A DNA stretch of 34,800 bases from a virus (IMGVR_UViG_3300035666_002029:1-34800); one strand, 5' to 3'. Numbered from the stretch's first letter, positions 15,038 through 21,947 are shown. Numbers and translations: made by a program. The notes: generated by a model not told the origin, from the sequence alone.

Positions 15038-15911
15038 AGCAACAGATCAATCGAATTTGGATCTATCAGAAGGTAAAGACTTGAATTATTACCTAGAAAT
15101 GACCAAAGATTATAAGTTTAACTTTACATTTTCAATTAAACAAATAGATGGATTTAACGTAGTTGATGACGGAGACTTTCAGTTTGGTACCAAAGCCAAA
15201 ATGGCAGACTTTATGATAAGTCAAATTAAAGAAGACTCTATGGTTTACGTTGCTCCGAGAACCGGTTATGCTCCATACTCTTTGTGTTATCTTGCAAAGA
15301 AGTACAATAAAAAATTGTATTTGGTAATACCAGCGTCTAAGGATGCCTCTGAGCATCAACTATCTGCTATAGAAAACGGAGGAATTCCTCTATTCGTAAA
15401 AATACCTGCGATGCCAACAGCTAATATTTGGGCAAAACAATTCGCTGAAAGGGTAGGAGCAAAGTATCTTCCGTTTGGACTGAAGCACGAATCGGTTGTT
15501 GCTGGTGGTGTTAGAATATTTTATGAGACCTTTAAAAACTTAGGTATAGATACGATGTGGACTGTGTTTTCCACAGGAGTATTATCGAGAACTTTACAGA
15601 TAGCTATACCAAACGCTGAGTTTAATGCTGTCGCTGTTGCAAGAAACGTTCAGCAAGGCGAATTGGGTCGTGCAAAATTTTATTCTTACGACAGACCGTT
15701 TTTGAAACCCGCTAGGGTTAATACACCGTTCGATTGCATATCGACTTACGATGCTAAGGGTTGGGAAATGCTTAAAAAATACGGTAAACAAGGAGACTGG
15801 TTTTGGAACGTGGCACCCAATATGCCGAAGCCAACTATTAAAGCTAAAGACATAAATTCTAGTAGGGAGTGGGGAGACTTCACAGATTTTGAAAAACACT
15901 ACAAAGATTGA
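15024..15911 (+). CDS. Fold-type II PLP-dependent enzyme-like protein
   Basis: A 295-residue protein resembling ACC deaminase / D-cysteine desulfhydrase / tryptophan synthase beta enzymes. FGTKAKMADF (54-63) matches the Schiff-base Lys segment (usual GGNKxRKLE), with candidate Lys57. A Rossmann-like part follows (YVAPRTGYAPYSLCYLAKKY, LYLVIPAS). FSTGVLSRTLQIA (about 182-194) could be the phosphate-binding loop. It lacks the full SxN after the Lys region that many relatives use, so its reaction cannot be predicted. The 14-nt overlap with the SGNH-like gene suggests a two-step pathway. Possible roles are amino-acid or base modification. Confidence 0.6.
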   Translation: MFLNKATDQSNLDLSEGKDLNYYLEMTKDYKFNFTFSIKQIDGFNVVDDGDFQFGTKAKMADFMISQIKEDSMVYVAPRTGYAPYSLCYLAKKYNKKLYLVIPASKDASEHQLSAIENGGIPLFVKIPAMPTANIWAKQFAERVGAKYLPFGLKHESVVAGGVRIFYETFKNLGIDTMWTVFSTGVLSRTLQIAIPNAEFNAVAVARNVQQGELGRAKFYSYDRPFLKPARVNTPFDCISTYDAKGWEMLKKYGKQGDWFWNVAPNMPKPTIKAKDINSSREWGDFTDFEKHYKD

Positions 15912-15948
15912 TTTTTTAATAAGGTTATAATTTAGTAAATTAACAGTT

Positions 15949-16266
15949 ATGATTAAAGAAAAAAGTATTTTAGAAAGGGCACACGAGATTGTGTTTACTC
16001 GTAACGAAGAAGCTGAAAGAATGTATGGTCCCTTTGAAGAAGGCATGGAACAAACAGCCAGGATAGCATCCGAGCTCACCAGGAAGCAGTTAACTGCCTT
16101 CGATGTATATAACGTATTAATAGCTCTCAAGCTATCCAGAGCTTCCTGGAATTATAAACAAGACAACTATCTAGATGCTGCGGCTTACATGGCGTCTTTA
16201 GATAATTACCTAAACAAAAAACAAAAAAATGGAACAAACGGAACTGACGCAAGCGGAAACAAATAG
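15949..16266 (+). CDS. DUF6378-like phage protein
   Basis: A 105-residue helical protein. It has ILERAHEIVFTRNEEAERMYGPFEEGMEQTARI, then ELTRKQLTAFDVYNVLIALKLSRASWNYKQDNYLDAAAYMASLDNYL, a pattern I associate with the phage family DUF6378. A Lys/Asn/Gly-rich tail follows. The helices with conserved Glu/Asp (YGPFEEG, DNYLDAAAY) resemble the all-alpha NTP pyrophosphohydrolase fold, so a nucleotide role is plausible. It opens a nucleotide-metabolism operon, overlapping the MazG fusion gene by 38 nt. Confidence 0.65.
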   Translation: MIKEKSILERAHEIVFTRNEEAERMYGPFEEGMEQTARIASELTRKQLTAFDVYNVLIALKLSRASWNYKQDNYLDAAAYMASLDNYLNKKQKNGTNGTDASGNK

Positions 16267-16810
16267 CGAGTACCTACAAGAATTAAAAAATTATTACGCG
16301 TTTCATAAAACTAAAAAGCCCGTACCCATGACTACGTATCAGTTGGGTGAAGAGCCAGAAGTAGTGCACGTAATAAAAACAGGTTTCGAAGACATGTACT
16401 TGATGGTGTGGGAAGACGCGTATCAACATACATTGGGAAAAACAGAATTTTTATCTAGCTCAGAATTGAAAGAAAAATATCAAATAAACATAAAAGAAGA
16501 TCAAATGGAGTATCAAAAAATTGAAGTATTTGAAAAAATTAGAAATTGGGCCCAAGAGCGTGGAATTTACGATAAGGGCGACAAGAAAACGCAACTAATT
16601 AAGTTAGTAGAAGAATTAGGCGAGCTGTCCCAATCAGTGCTAAAAAACGATGAAGAGGAGTTCGTGGACGCGATAGGAGATTGCGTAGTAGTACTAACAA
16701 ATTTGGCCAAATTGGGAGGATACGATATAGAGCATTGTATTCAAAGCGCTTACGACGAAATAAAGAATCGTACTGGAAAAATGCAAAACGGCACTTACGT
16801 AAAAAATTAA
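16229..16810 (+). CDS. MazG-type nucleotide pyrophosphohydrolase with extra N-terminal domain
   Basis: A 193-residue protein. Residues ~97-193 form a MazG-like all-alpha domain with the metal-binding EExxE (Glu128, Glu129, Glu132) and ExxD (Glu144-Asp147, Asp151). It should cleave (d)NTP to (d)NMP and pyrophosphate. Residues 1-95 are a separate small domain (VPMTTYQLGEE, MYLMVWEDAYQHTL) I do not recognise. In T4 the all-alpha enzyme gp56 turns dCTP into dCMP, feeding gp42. The same arrangement here, two genes before a gp42-like enzyme, suggests a dCTPase-type role. It overlaps the preceding gene by 38 nt, and the deaminase follows 5 nt later. Confidence 0.78.
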   Translation: MEQTELTQAETNSEYLQELKNYYAFHKTKKPVPMTTYQLGEEPEVVHVIKTGFEDMYLMVWEDAYQHTLGKTEFLSSSELKEKYQINIKEDQMEYQKIEVFEKIRNWAQERGIYDKGDKKTQLIKLVEELGELSQSVLKNDEEEFVDAIGDCVVVLTNLAKLGGYDIEHCIQSAYDEIKNRTGKMQNGTYVKN

Positions 16811-16815
16811 TAATA

Positions 16816-17316
16816 ATGCCTTCGCAAAAAGAATTGGATAGGGTCTTTTTAAACGTAGCTAAGGAAATAGCATCGATGTCCAAGTGCGTAAGAGCTAAAG
16901 TGGGAGCTTTACTCGTAAAAGACTTGAATATAGTATCCTTTGGATACAACGGTACCCCTGCAGGCGCGTGCAATACTTGCGAAGATAAGATGTATGTGTC
17001 TTCAGAAGCTGGTGCTTGGATAGATGAAGATACGATACAAGAAAAGTGGCCTCACACTGATGATTTAGGTAGATTTAAACTCGTAACAAAAGACGAAGTG
17101 ATCCACGCAGAAAGCAATGCGCTGCTCAAAGCCGCAAGGATGGGTACGAGCACTGAAAATTCCACGATGTACTGTACTCTTTCTCCGTGTAAAGATTGCT
17201 CGAAACTAATATTGCAATCGGGTGTGAAAAGAGTTGTATATTTGGAATTGTTTAGTAGAGACAATGGAAGCGTTGATTTTTTAAAGCAATACATAGAAGT
17301 AGAAAAGTATGAATAA
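16816..17316 (+). CDS. Deoxycytidylate (dCMP) deaminase
   Basis: A 166-residue zinc enzyme converting dCMP to dUMP for thymidylate synthesis. The catalytic signature is HAE (His97-Glu99) in EVIHAESNALLKAA, together with PCKDC (Pro124, Cys125, Cys128). GYNGTPAG (43-50) contributes to substrate binding, as in T4 gene cd. An insertion between, CNTCEDKMY..., holds Cys52 and Cys55, which could form a second zinc site, also known in this family. ATG 16816 is used because the upstream in-frame region overlaps mazG and lacks protein character. The gene overlaps the next by 8 nt. Confidence 0.9.
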   Translation: MPSQKELDRVFLNVAKEIASMSKCVRAKVGALLVKDLNIVSFGYNGTPAGACNTCEDKMYVSSEAGAWIDEDTIQEKWPHTDDLGRFKLVTKDEVIHAESNALLKAARMGTSTENSTMYCTLSPCKDCSKLILQSGVKRVVYLELFSRDNGSVDFLKQYIEVEKYE

Positions 17317-17953
17317 GATTTATAAAACTCCGACAGAGGCATTCGAAAGCTTATATGCTTATGTTATGATGTACGGTAGAGATTTTGCAAACACTAAAGC
17401 TGTGTTTAATCAATCTTTCAATATAACATTTCCGAAGAAGAGAACGATAACAACTCCAGAGAGAAAATTCAACGAAGATTATGCAGAGTACGAGTATTCT
17501 TGGTACTTAAGCGGAAATAGGGACGCGTCCGAGATATCAGAGCGCGCTAAGATATGGAAAAACATGATGATTCCAGGCACCACTAACGTCATATCGAATT
17601 ACGGTTACTTTTGGAATTTGAATAACCAGCTTGATAGGATGATAACTGAAATTAAAAACAATAAATACACTAGAAAAGCTGTGTTAATTCACTACGACAT
17701 AGACGAACTTGATTCTTACAAGTACGATACGCCATGTAATTTAGCTCTTAACTTCTACGTTAGCGACGATAGGTTACAATTATCAGTATTCGCAAGATCT
17801 ATAGATTTGTGGTATGGATTTTGTAATGATCAATATTGTTTTTCTAAATTAATGGAAGAAGTTTCTGAAAAAACAGGATACGAAGTTGGTAGTATGCATT
17901 TTTTTATCACTAACCTACATCTTTATGAAAGACATTGGTTTAAATTAAAATAA
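17309..17953 (+). CDS. dCMP hydroxymethylase-like enzyme (thymidylate synthase fold)
   Basis: A 214-residue protein of the thymidylate synthase / T4 gp42 family. Active-site residues are present: Glu62 (EYSWYL), Trp83 (KIW), Tyr98 (SNYGY), nucleophile Cys143 (DTPCN), Arg163/Asp166 (ARSID), and His204/Tyr206 (NLHLYERH). At the base-selecting position, Asn177 in E. coli TS, it has Asp174 (GFCNDQY), exactly as in T4 gp42 (GFRNDYA, Asp179). Asp favours cytosine, so it likely makes 5-hydroxymethyl-dCMP from dCMP and methylene-folate. It is about 30 residues shorter than T4 gp42, ending soon after the HLY motif. A dCMP methylase role is possible instead. It overlaps the deaminase by 8 nt. Confidence 0.82.
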   Translation: MNKIYKTPTEAFESLYAYVMMYGRDFANTKAVFNQSFNITFPKKRTITTPERKFNEDYAEYEYSWYLSGNRDASEISERAKIWKNMMIPGTTNVISNYGYFWNLNNQLDRMITEIKNNKYTRKAVLIHYDIDELDSYKYDTPCNLALNFYVSDDRLQLSVFARSIDLWYGFCNDQYCFSKLMEEVSEKTGYEVGSMHFFITNLHLYERHWFKLK

Positions 17954-17958
17954 AGGTT

Positions 17959-18423
17959 ATGGTAGTTTACATGAGTAGGGATCACGTCGAACAAAAGTTA
18001 TCCAGACTAACTAAAAAGAAGTACAACAGATATTATTGGTGGAGAAGATACGAGTATCGTAACGAATTGCCAGAAAAATATCCGCTTAAACAAAGGATAA
18101 TTAACGGAGATTTCGATCCATCTGATTACCTATATCAGGCAGAACACGAACAATATTTATTGGAAGATAAGTTACCCACGTGTAAAAATCTAGAGGAAGA
18201 ATTAGAAGTGCGATCGTTGTTTTGCGAAAGAATGAGGAGACTTAACGAAGATTACGAGAAAGACGAAGCAAACATAATGAAAAGCTTATGTTCATCTTTT
18301 AAAAAGTGTTTTAACGTGAGTAAAGACGATCTAATGAAAATAATGGAAAGTTTCGATGGCACTTTGGAGGAACTTTACGATCACATAAAACTTGCGTACG
18401 AGGCTGGCAAGAGAAAAAAATAG
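17959..18423 (+). CDS. Hypothetical charged helical protein
   Basis: A 154-residue, strongly charged protein with no membrane or metal motif. An N-terminal basic/aromatic stretch (KKKYNRYYWWRRYEYRNELP) is followed by long Glu/Lys-rich helices (EHEQYLLEDKLP, LEVRSLFCERMRRLNEDYEKDE) and a final MKIMESFDGTLEELYDHIKLAY, giving a coiled-coil-like feel. I do not recognise the family. It follows the hydroxymethylase by 5 nt, so it may belong to the same transcript. The start could be ATG 17959 or 17971. Confidence 0.55.
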   Translation: MVVYMSRDHVEQKLSRLTKKKYNRYYWWRRYEYRNELPEKYPLKQRIINGDFDPSDYLYQAEHEQYLLEDKLPTCKNLEEELEVRSLFCERMRRLNEDYEKDEANIMKSLCSSFKKCFNVSKDDLMKIMESFDGTLEELYDHIKLAYEAGKRKK

Positions 18424-18438
18424 CGTATATTTATATGC

Positions 18439-19071
18439 GTGAACAAGCAATTAACCATAGTAGTTTCTTGTGACGGACAAAAAACTTCCGTGAATTCAAT
18501 AAAATTGTTATTTTACCAAAAAATAGATTGTCAAATAGTAGTTTTAAATTTATCTAATGACGAAATCACAAAGCAAAGACTCTTAGATTATCAAAAACAA
18601 AGTCATCAAGTCATAAAGATAGTAGAAGAAAATTCAAAAGTGGAAGATTACATAAAGACTCCGTACGTACTGTTTATGAAATGTGATACGATAATAACTG
18701 ATAAAAACTTATTAAGACGCTGCATAGAAAGTATGCACAGAAGATCCTTAGATTTAGTAACAGTTAAACTAATCGCAAAAAACGGATATTCGAAATACTA
18801 TAGAATATTTGAATTTTTTAGAGACAGAGTGTTGTCCAATTTTCCCACTTGTACAAATTCGTTTATGATGTATAGGAGCGATGTAGCAAAAAATAATAGG
18901 ATATACGATACATGTCACGATTTAGATCAATCTATAAAGTTAAGTAGAGCCATAGACAAAAACAAATTCGCAGTAGTAAAAGGAAAAGTTGCAACTTCCG
19001 AAGAAGTATTTAAAAATTACGGAAAGTATTATTTAACAATAAAGTTGTTTTCAAACTGGATACACAGATAA
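18439..19071 (+). CDS. Possible degenerate GT-A glycosyltransferase-like protein
   Basis: A 210-residue protein starting with GTG 18439; an ATG at 18435 is out of frame and soon stops. A Rossmann-like start (QLTIVVSCDGQKTSVNSIKLLFYQK, IVVLNLS) and a middle TPYVLFMKCDTIITDKNLLRRCIES resemble GT2 enzymes. The DxD motif is reduced to KCD, so metal binding and catalysis are doubtful. The C-terminal part has no GT2 motif I can see. It is preceded by GTATATTTATA (18425-18435), one of the recurring leader motifs. It could be a non-catalytic relative of the sugar enzymes downstream. Confidence 0.4.
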   Translation: MNKQLTIVVSCDGQKTSVNSIKLLFYQKIDCQIVVLNLSNDEITKQRLLDYQKQSHQVIKIVEENSKVEDYIKTPYVLFMKCDTIITDKNLLRRCIESMHRRSLDLVTVKLIAKNGYSKYYRIFEFFRDRVLSNFPTCTNSFMMYRSDVAKNNRIYDTCHDLDQSIKLSRAIDKNKFAVVKGKVATSEEVFKNYGKYYLTIKLFSNWIHR

Positions 19072-19092
19072 TAAACACAATAAATTAAGACA

Positions 19093-19350
19093 ATGAAAAA
19101 ATCAGTTATTTATTTTGGCGCACCATGGTGCACTCCATGCTCTAAATTTAAACCGATAGTACAACAAGTTTCACAAGAAACGGGCACTCCAGTACAATAC
19201 GTAGATATCGACGCGAGTCCAGAAATTGCTAGTATGTATCAAATAACTTCTATACCAACTTTGATAATTAAAGATTCGAGTACGGGACAAATTCTTACGA
19301 GTGCACGGGGTGTCGTAGATAAGGCCAGATTACACTCGATGTTAAAATAG
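19093..19350 (+). CDS. Thioredoxin
   Basis: An 85-residue thioredoxin-fold protein with the redox motif WCTPC (Trp12-Cys13-Cys16) and the cis-proline loop SIPT (Pro55). It is shorter than the ~108 residues of E. coli TrxA, which fits phage thioredoxins and glutaredoxin-like proteins. The likely substrate is the phage ribonucleotide reductase, whose C-terminal Cys pair (CASC) must be re-reduced after each cycle. Some phage thioredoxins act instead as polymerase processivity factors (T7), but that uses the host protein. It lies 21 nt after the GT-like gene with an A-rich leader. Confidence 0.9.
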   Translation: MKKSVIYFGAPWCTPCSKFKPIVQQVSQETGTPVQYVDIDASPEIASMYQITSIPTLIIKDSSTGQILTSARGVVDKARLHSMLK

Positions 19351-19431
19351 AACGATACGTTATACTCGAAAATTAAATTTACCTATTAGTGGATTATGTA
19401 GTATATTTACATTAACATTAAAAGATAAGTT

Positions 19432-19623
19432 ATGACTAAAACAAAACCCCCGGTGATGCCGGCCAACCGACCAACAGAATCAGAATGGTTTAGAGAATTT
19501 AAAGTAGGTATTTTGGCTAAAAAACCAAATGATCGTCCGAGAGATTTAATGAATATGTGGTTAAGAAATGGCCAAAATTCTTTAGATTTTTCTTACGCGA
19601 TCAATAAACTAAAAGTATCGTAA
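19432..19623 (+). CDS. Small hypothetical protein
   Basis: A 63-residue soluble protein: a Pro-rich N-terminus (TKPPVMPANRPTESEW), then FREFKVGILAKKPNDRPRDLMNMWLRNGQNSLDFSYAINKL. Basic and Trp-containing; no domain recognised. It follows a leader of 81 bases with GTATATTTAC at 19401-19410, a recurrent motif, and an AAGATAAGTT sequence before ATG. It may begin a small transcript with the two membrane proteins after it. Confidence 0.5.
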   Translation: MTKTKPPVMPANRPTESEWFREFKVGILAKKPNDRPRDLMNMWLRNGQNSLDFSYAINKLKVS

Positions 19624-19637
19624 GAATCTGGCCACCC

Positions 19638-19970
19638 ATGAAAATTTACATAGCGGTATTCGTATTTCAAGTGTTATTTAATGTCTTTAAGACGATGGAG
19701 ATAAAATACACTTATGAAAATAAGGTGTTTGCTCTAATGGTAAATTCACTGTGGATTAATTTGATATCGCTGTTTTCCATGTACCTTTCCTTAGAAAGAT
19801 TGTTCGCTAGAGATTGGCTAATAATAGTTATGTACATATCTGGAAGCGTGCTAGGTAAATGGGTGGCTATGACTCAATCAGAAAAATACGTAGCACTCAT
19901 TAATAAAAAAATTCATCGCGTATTTAGACTTAGCAAGATATTTATAAACAGAAAATATCACAAGCGATGA
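19638..19970 (+). CDS. Membrane protein, about three segments
   Basis: A 110-residue hydrophobic protein with likely membrane helices near residues 3-17 (IYIAVFVFQVLFNVF), 32-52 (LMVNSLWINLISLFSMYLSL) and 60-77 (LIIVMYISGSVLGKWVAM). The basic C-terminus (NKKIHRVFRLSKIFINRKYHKR) should stay in the cytosol. It overlaps the next small membrane gene by 4 nt. The pair may work together in lysis or in envelope modification. No family name is supported. Confidence 0.55.
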   Translation: MKIYIAVFVFQVLFNVFKTMEIKYTYENKVFALMVNSLWINLISLFSMYLSLERLFARDWLIIVMYISGSVLGKWVAMTQSEKYVALINKKIHRVFRLSKIFINRKYHKR

Positions 19971-20185
19971 ATAAGTTAAAATTCGGATGGAAATATTATT
20001 TTTCTCCAACTCCAAAAAGAATAAGAGTGTTTGGAGATAGCCTTGCTGCAGCAGGAACTTTTGCTGCAGGTTTAACTGCATTGAGCGGCCATGAGATTGT
20101 CGGCACTATCATAATGGTAATCGCCATAGCTGGAAAATTTGTTTCCAACTTTTTCGCCGACGACGCAGAAGCTCCCGCTGAATAA
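19967..20185 (+). CDS. Small two-helix membrane protein, holin-like
   Basis: A 72-residue protein. The basic N-terminus (MNKLKFGWKYYFSPTPKRIRVFG) is followed by two membrane segments (about 25-41, SLAAAGTFAAGLTAL; and 45-64, IVGTIIMVIAIAGKFVSNFF) and an acidic end (ADDAEAPAE). Size and topology fit small class II holins or antiholin-type proteins, but holins are too diverse to call from this alone. The preceding membrane gene overlaps by 4 nt. No endolysin gene is visible nearby in the window, which lowers confidence. Confidence 0.45.
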   Translation: MNKLKFGWKYYFSPTPKRIRVFGDSLAAAGTFAAGLTALSGHEIVGTIIMVIAIAGKFVSNFFADDAEAPAE

Positions 20186-20197
20186 TCTGTCGTACCA

Positions 20198-20228
20198 AAA
20201 ACAATTAATTTATTGTAAACTAATTGTT
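20198..20228 (+). repeat. 9-bp inverted repeat in the gap after the holin-like gene
   Basis: AAACAATTA (20198-20206) is the reverse complement of TAATTGTTT (20220-20228), with a 13-base spacer. A TAGATTTA box follows at 20231-20238. The palindrome could be a weak hairpin terminator, or an operator overlapping a promoter for the zinc-ribbon gene at 20252. Confidence 0.35.
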
Positions 20229-20251
20229 TGTTAGATTTATAAAAAAACTTT

Positions 20252-20497
20252 ATGAATCAACAAACTTTACAAGGCGTCAAGCAACCCAACGTATCGCTTG
20301 ATAAGACTACTCCCATGATTTGTGAAAATTGTGGATCTCATGTATTTAGAGAAGCAATCTTTATTAGAAAAGTAAGCAAATTTCTTGCTGGTACCGATCA
20401 AGATGCTATCGTACCTATTCCAACATTCTGTTGCGCAAAGTGCGGACACGTCAATTCAGAGTTAACTCCCCAAGGATTAAAAAGTGAGCAAGAATGA
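20252..20497 (+). CDS. Zinc-ribbon protein
   Basis: An 81-residue protein with two Cys pairs: CENCG (about residues 24-28) and CAKCGHVN (about 61-68), plus a further Cys at 60 (CCAKC). This is a zinc-ribbon layout. The middle (FREAIFIRKVSKFLAGTDQDAIVPIPTF) is beta-rich. Small phage zinc ribbons may bind nucleic acid or host polymerase; nothing here tells which. It overlaps the next gene by 4 nt (ATGA). Confidence 0.7.
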   Translation: MNQQTLQGVKQPNVSLDKTTPMICENCGSHVFREAIFIRKVSKFLAGTDQDAIVPIPTFCCAKCGHVNSELTPQGLKSEQE

Positions 20498-20760
20498 GTA
20501 CACAAGTAATCAAGGATTACGTTACAACCAGCGTGATAGAAGATCTACAATCAAGATCAGACGTGGGTATTAAAAAATACGGTACTACCATTCACCAAAA
20601 CAACAAAGATAACTTTCTTAATCATTTGTACGAAGAGCTATTAGACGCTGCTCAATACTGCAAAAAATTAAGAATGCAATCGCAAGACATCCAAGATTTG
20701 GTTAGGTCTCAACCCAACGATGCTGAACTTGGAAAATTAATCAGAGAGAAATATTCTTGA
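20494..20760 (+). CDS. Small helical phage protein, MazG-like region
   Basis: An 88-residue protein. Its central part, DLQSRSDVGIKKYGTTIHQNNKDNFLNHLYEELLDAAQYCKKL, matches a pattern (Rs.vGikKYG....N.....hlyEElLDaa.Y) common in small phage proteins tied to the all-alpha NTP pyrophosphohydrolase fold. The EExxD in YEELLDAA is a reduced metal site, and the second half of the fold appears missing. It could be a non-enzymatic or minimal nucleotide-pool protein. Overlaps the zinc-ribbon gene by 4 nt. Confidence 0.55.
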   Translation: MSTQVIKDYVTTSVIEDLQSRSDVGIKKYGTTIHQNNKDNFLNHLYEELLDAAQYCKKLRMQSQDIQDLVRSQPNDAELGKLIREKYS

Positions 20761-20763
20761 GTT

Positions 20764-21663
20764 ATGCCTAAGCACGACTGGAAGGTAAATCACGCTTACC
20801 AAAAGGCGATAAGTTATAGCCAATATTCGATGTATTCGCAGTGTCAACACCAGTGGTATTTGACTTACGTAAAAAAACATCGAGAGTTTAAACCTTCCAT
20901 TTATTTGGTGTTCGGTACTGCGTTTCACGAGACTATTCAACACTACTTACAAGTTATGTTCGATAAGTCCGCAAAGGCCGCTAATTCTATAGATACGACC
21001 GAGTATCTCAAAGAGAGAATGTACGAAAATTATAAATTGGCTATAGAAGACAACAAAGGTCAAAAATTTATAGAGAGGAAAGAATTCGATGAGTTCGTAC
21101 AGGACGGAGTTACGATAATGGATTGGATAAAGAAAAATAGGGCCAAGTATTTCAACGTTAGAAATACAAAATTGATAGGCGTAGAAATACCTTTCGAACA
21201 CCATGTAGTTGATGAGATACCAAATGTAATTATGGTGGGATCCATCGATTTAATCTTTTACAGCAAAAACACGGACACTTACGACATATACGATGTAAAA
21301 ACCTCTACTAAGGGATGGAAAGATTCAGACAAAAAAGATAAACTAAAAGTTTCGCAAGTCTTATTGTACAAACACTTTTACAGTAAGGCGTTAAACATAG
21401 ATCAAGACAAAATTAACGTTAAGTTCTTCGTAGTTAAGCGTCGACCCTTCATATCGCCCGACTATCCAACTAAGTACGTTCAAGAGTTCGAACCTGCTCA
21501 AGGCAAAAAGAAAGTCAAAGACGCAGTGCAAAGGGTGTCGGAATTTATTAAAAATTGTTTTAATGTTGACGCAAAATACATAGATAAAGAGTATCCAAAG
21601 AATTTCGATGCATGTAAGTGGTGTGCTTTTGCAAATAATGACAAGCTTTGTCCAAAAAAATAA
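20764..21663 (+). CDS. PD-(D/E)XK nuclease with likely Fe-S cluster (Cas4/AddB-like)
   Basis: A 299-residue RecB-family nuclease. SYSQYSMYSQCQHQWYL (17-33) and FGTAFHETIQHYL (50-62, His55) open the fold. The catalytic core is GSIDLIFY (Asp162) and YDVKTST (Asp177-x-Lys179), followed by Gln198 in SQVLLYKHFY. Cys27, Cys284, Cys287 (CKWC) and Cys296 match the C...CxxC...C arrangement of Cas4 and AddB, which hold a 4Fe-4S cluster. The expected activity is DNA exonuclease or DNA-end processing, perhaps in recombination, host DNA breakdown or replication. No CRISPR array or other Cas gene is nearby. It lies after small genes with a 3-nt gap. Confidence 0.85.
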   Translation: MPKHDWKVNHAYQKAISYSQYSMYSQCQHQWYLTYVKKHREFKPSIYLVFGTAFHETIQHYLQVMFDKSAKAANSIDTTEYLKERMYENYKLAIEDNKGQKFIERKEFDEFVQDGVTIMDWIKKNRAKYFNVRNTKLIGVEIPFEHHVVDEIPNVIMVGSIDLIFYSKNTDTYDIYDVKTSTKGWKDSDKKDKLKVSQVLLYKHFYSKALNIDQDKINVKFFVVKRRPFISPDYPTKYVQEFEPAQGKKKVKDAVQRVSEFIKNCFNVDAKYIDKEYPKNFDACKWCAFANNDKLCPKK

Positions 21664-21673
21664 ATTTTATATA

Positions 21674-21706
21674 TTTGTAAATATTTTGTATATTCATGTA
21701 TATTTA
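21674..21706 (+). promoter_or_regulatory. Candidate promoter before ribbon-helix-helix gene
   Basis: TTTG (21674-21677) and TATATTTA (21699-21706) lie 21 bases apart, close to the Bacteroidota form TTTG-N17-23-TAnnTTTG (last base differs). The next ATG is 21722, preceded by AAAAGG, a weak Shine-Dalgarno. This unit would start the ribbon-helix-helix protein and the sugar region after it. Confidence 0.4.
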
Positions 21707-21721
21707 TGATAAAAGGATATC

Positions 21722-21940
21722 ATGACAAGCAAAATTAAAAGAAGCATCACTTCGGTAAAAATACCGGACGCGCTTTACGAAGACTTTAAAGTTGCCGCAG
21801 TTAGGACCAAAATGAATTTACAAGAGCTCACAGAAAGAACTATGTACCTCTACCTAACTGACGGAGATTTTAGAATGAAGATACACAAAACTTACTCTAC
21901 TTATTACACGGGTTCACAAATCATAGAAGCAATAAAATAA
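21722..21940 (+). CDS. Ribbon-helix-helix-like DNA-binding regulator
   Basis: A 72-residue protein resembling the MetJ/Arc/CopG fold: a basic start (TSKIKRSITS), the strand VKIPDALYEDFKVAAVRTKMNLQELTERTMYLYL covering strand-helix-helix, and a tail of ~20 residues. Such proteins bind DNA as dimers and often regulate their own operon. A likely target is the AT-rich promoter region just upstream (21661-21720), which has repeated ATATTT units. It starts a unit leading into the GT4 genes, 8 nt away, so it may control the sugar cluster. Confidence 0.6.
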   Translation: MTSKIKRSITSVKIPDALYEDFKVAAVRTKMNLQELTERTMYLYLTDGDFRMKIHKTYSTYYTGSQIIEAIK

Positions 21941-21947
21941 ATAAAAA

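Noticed and set aside
17309-17953. Thymidylate synthase (dUMP) as the function of the TS-family gene
   Set aside because: The base-selecting residue is Asp174, as in T4 gp42, not Asn as in TS, so cytosine specificity is more likely.
20764-21663. CRISPR-Cas adaptation locus based on the Cas4-like nuclease
   Set aside because: No repeats, Cas1 or Cas2 lie in the window.
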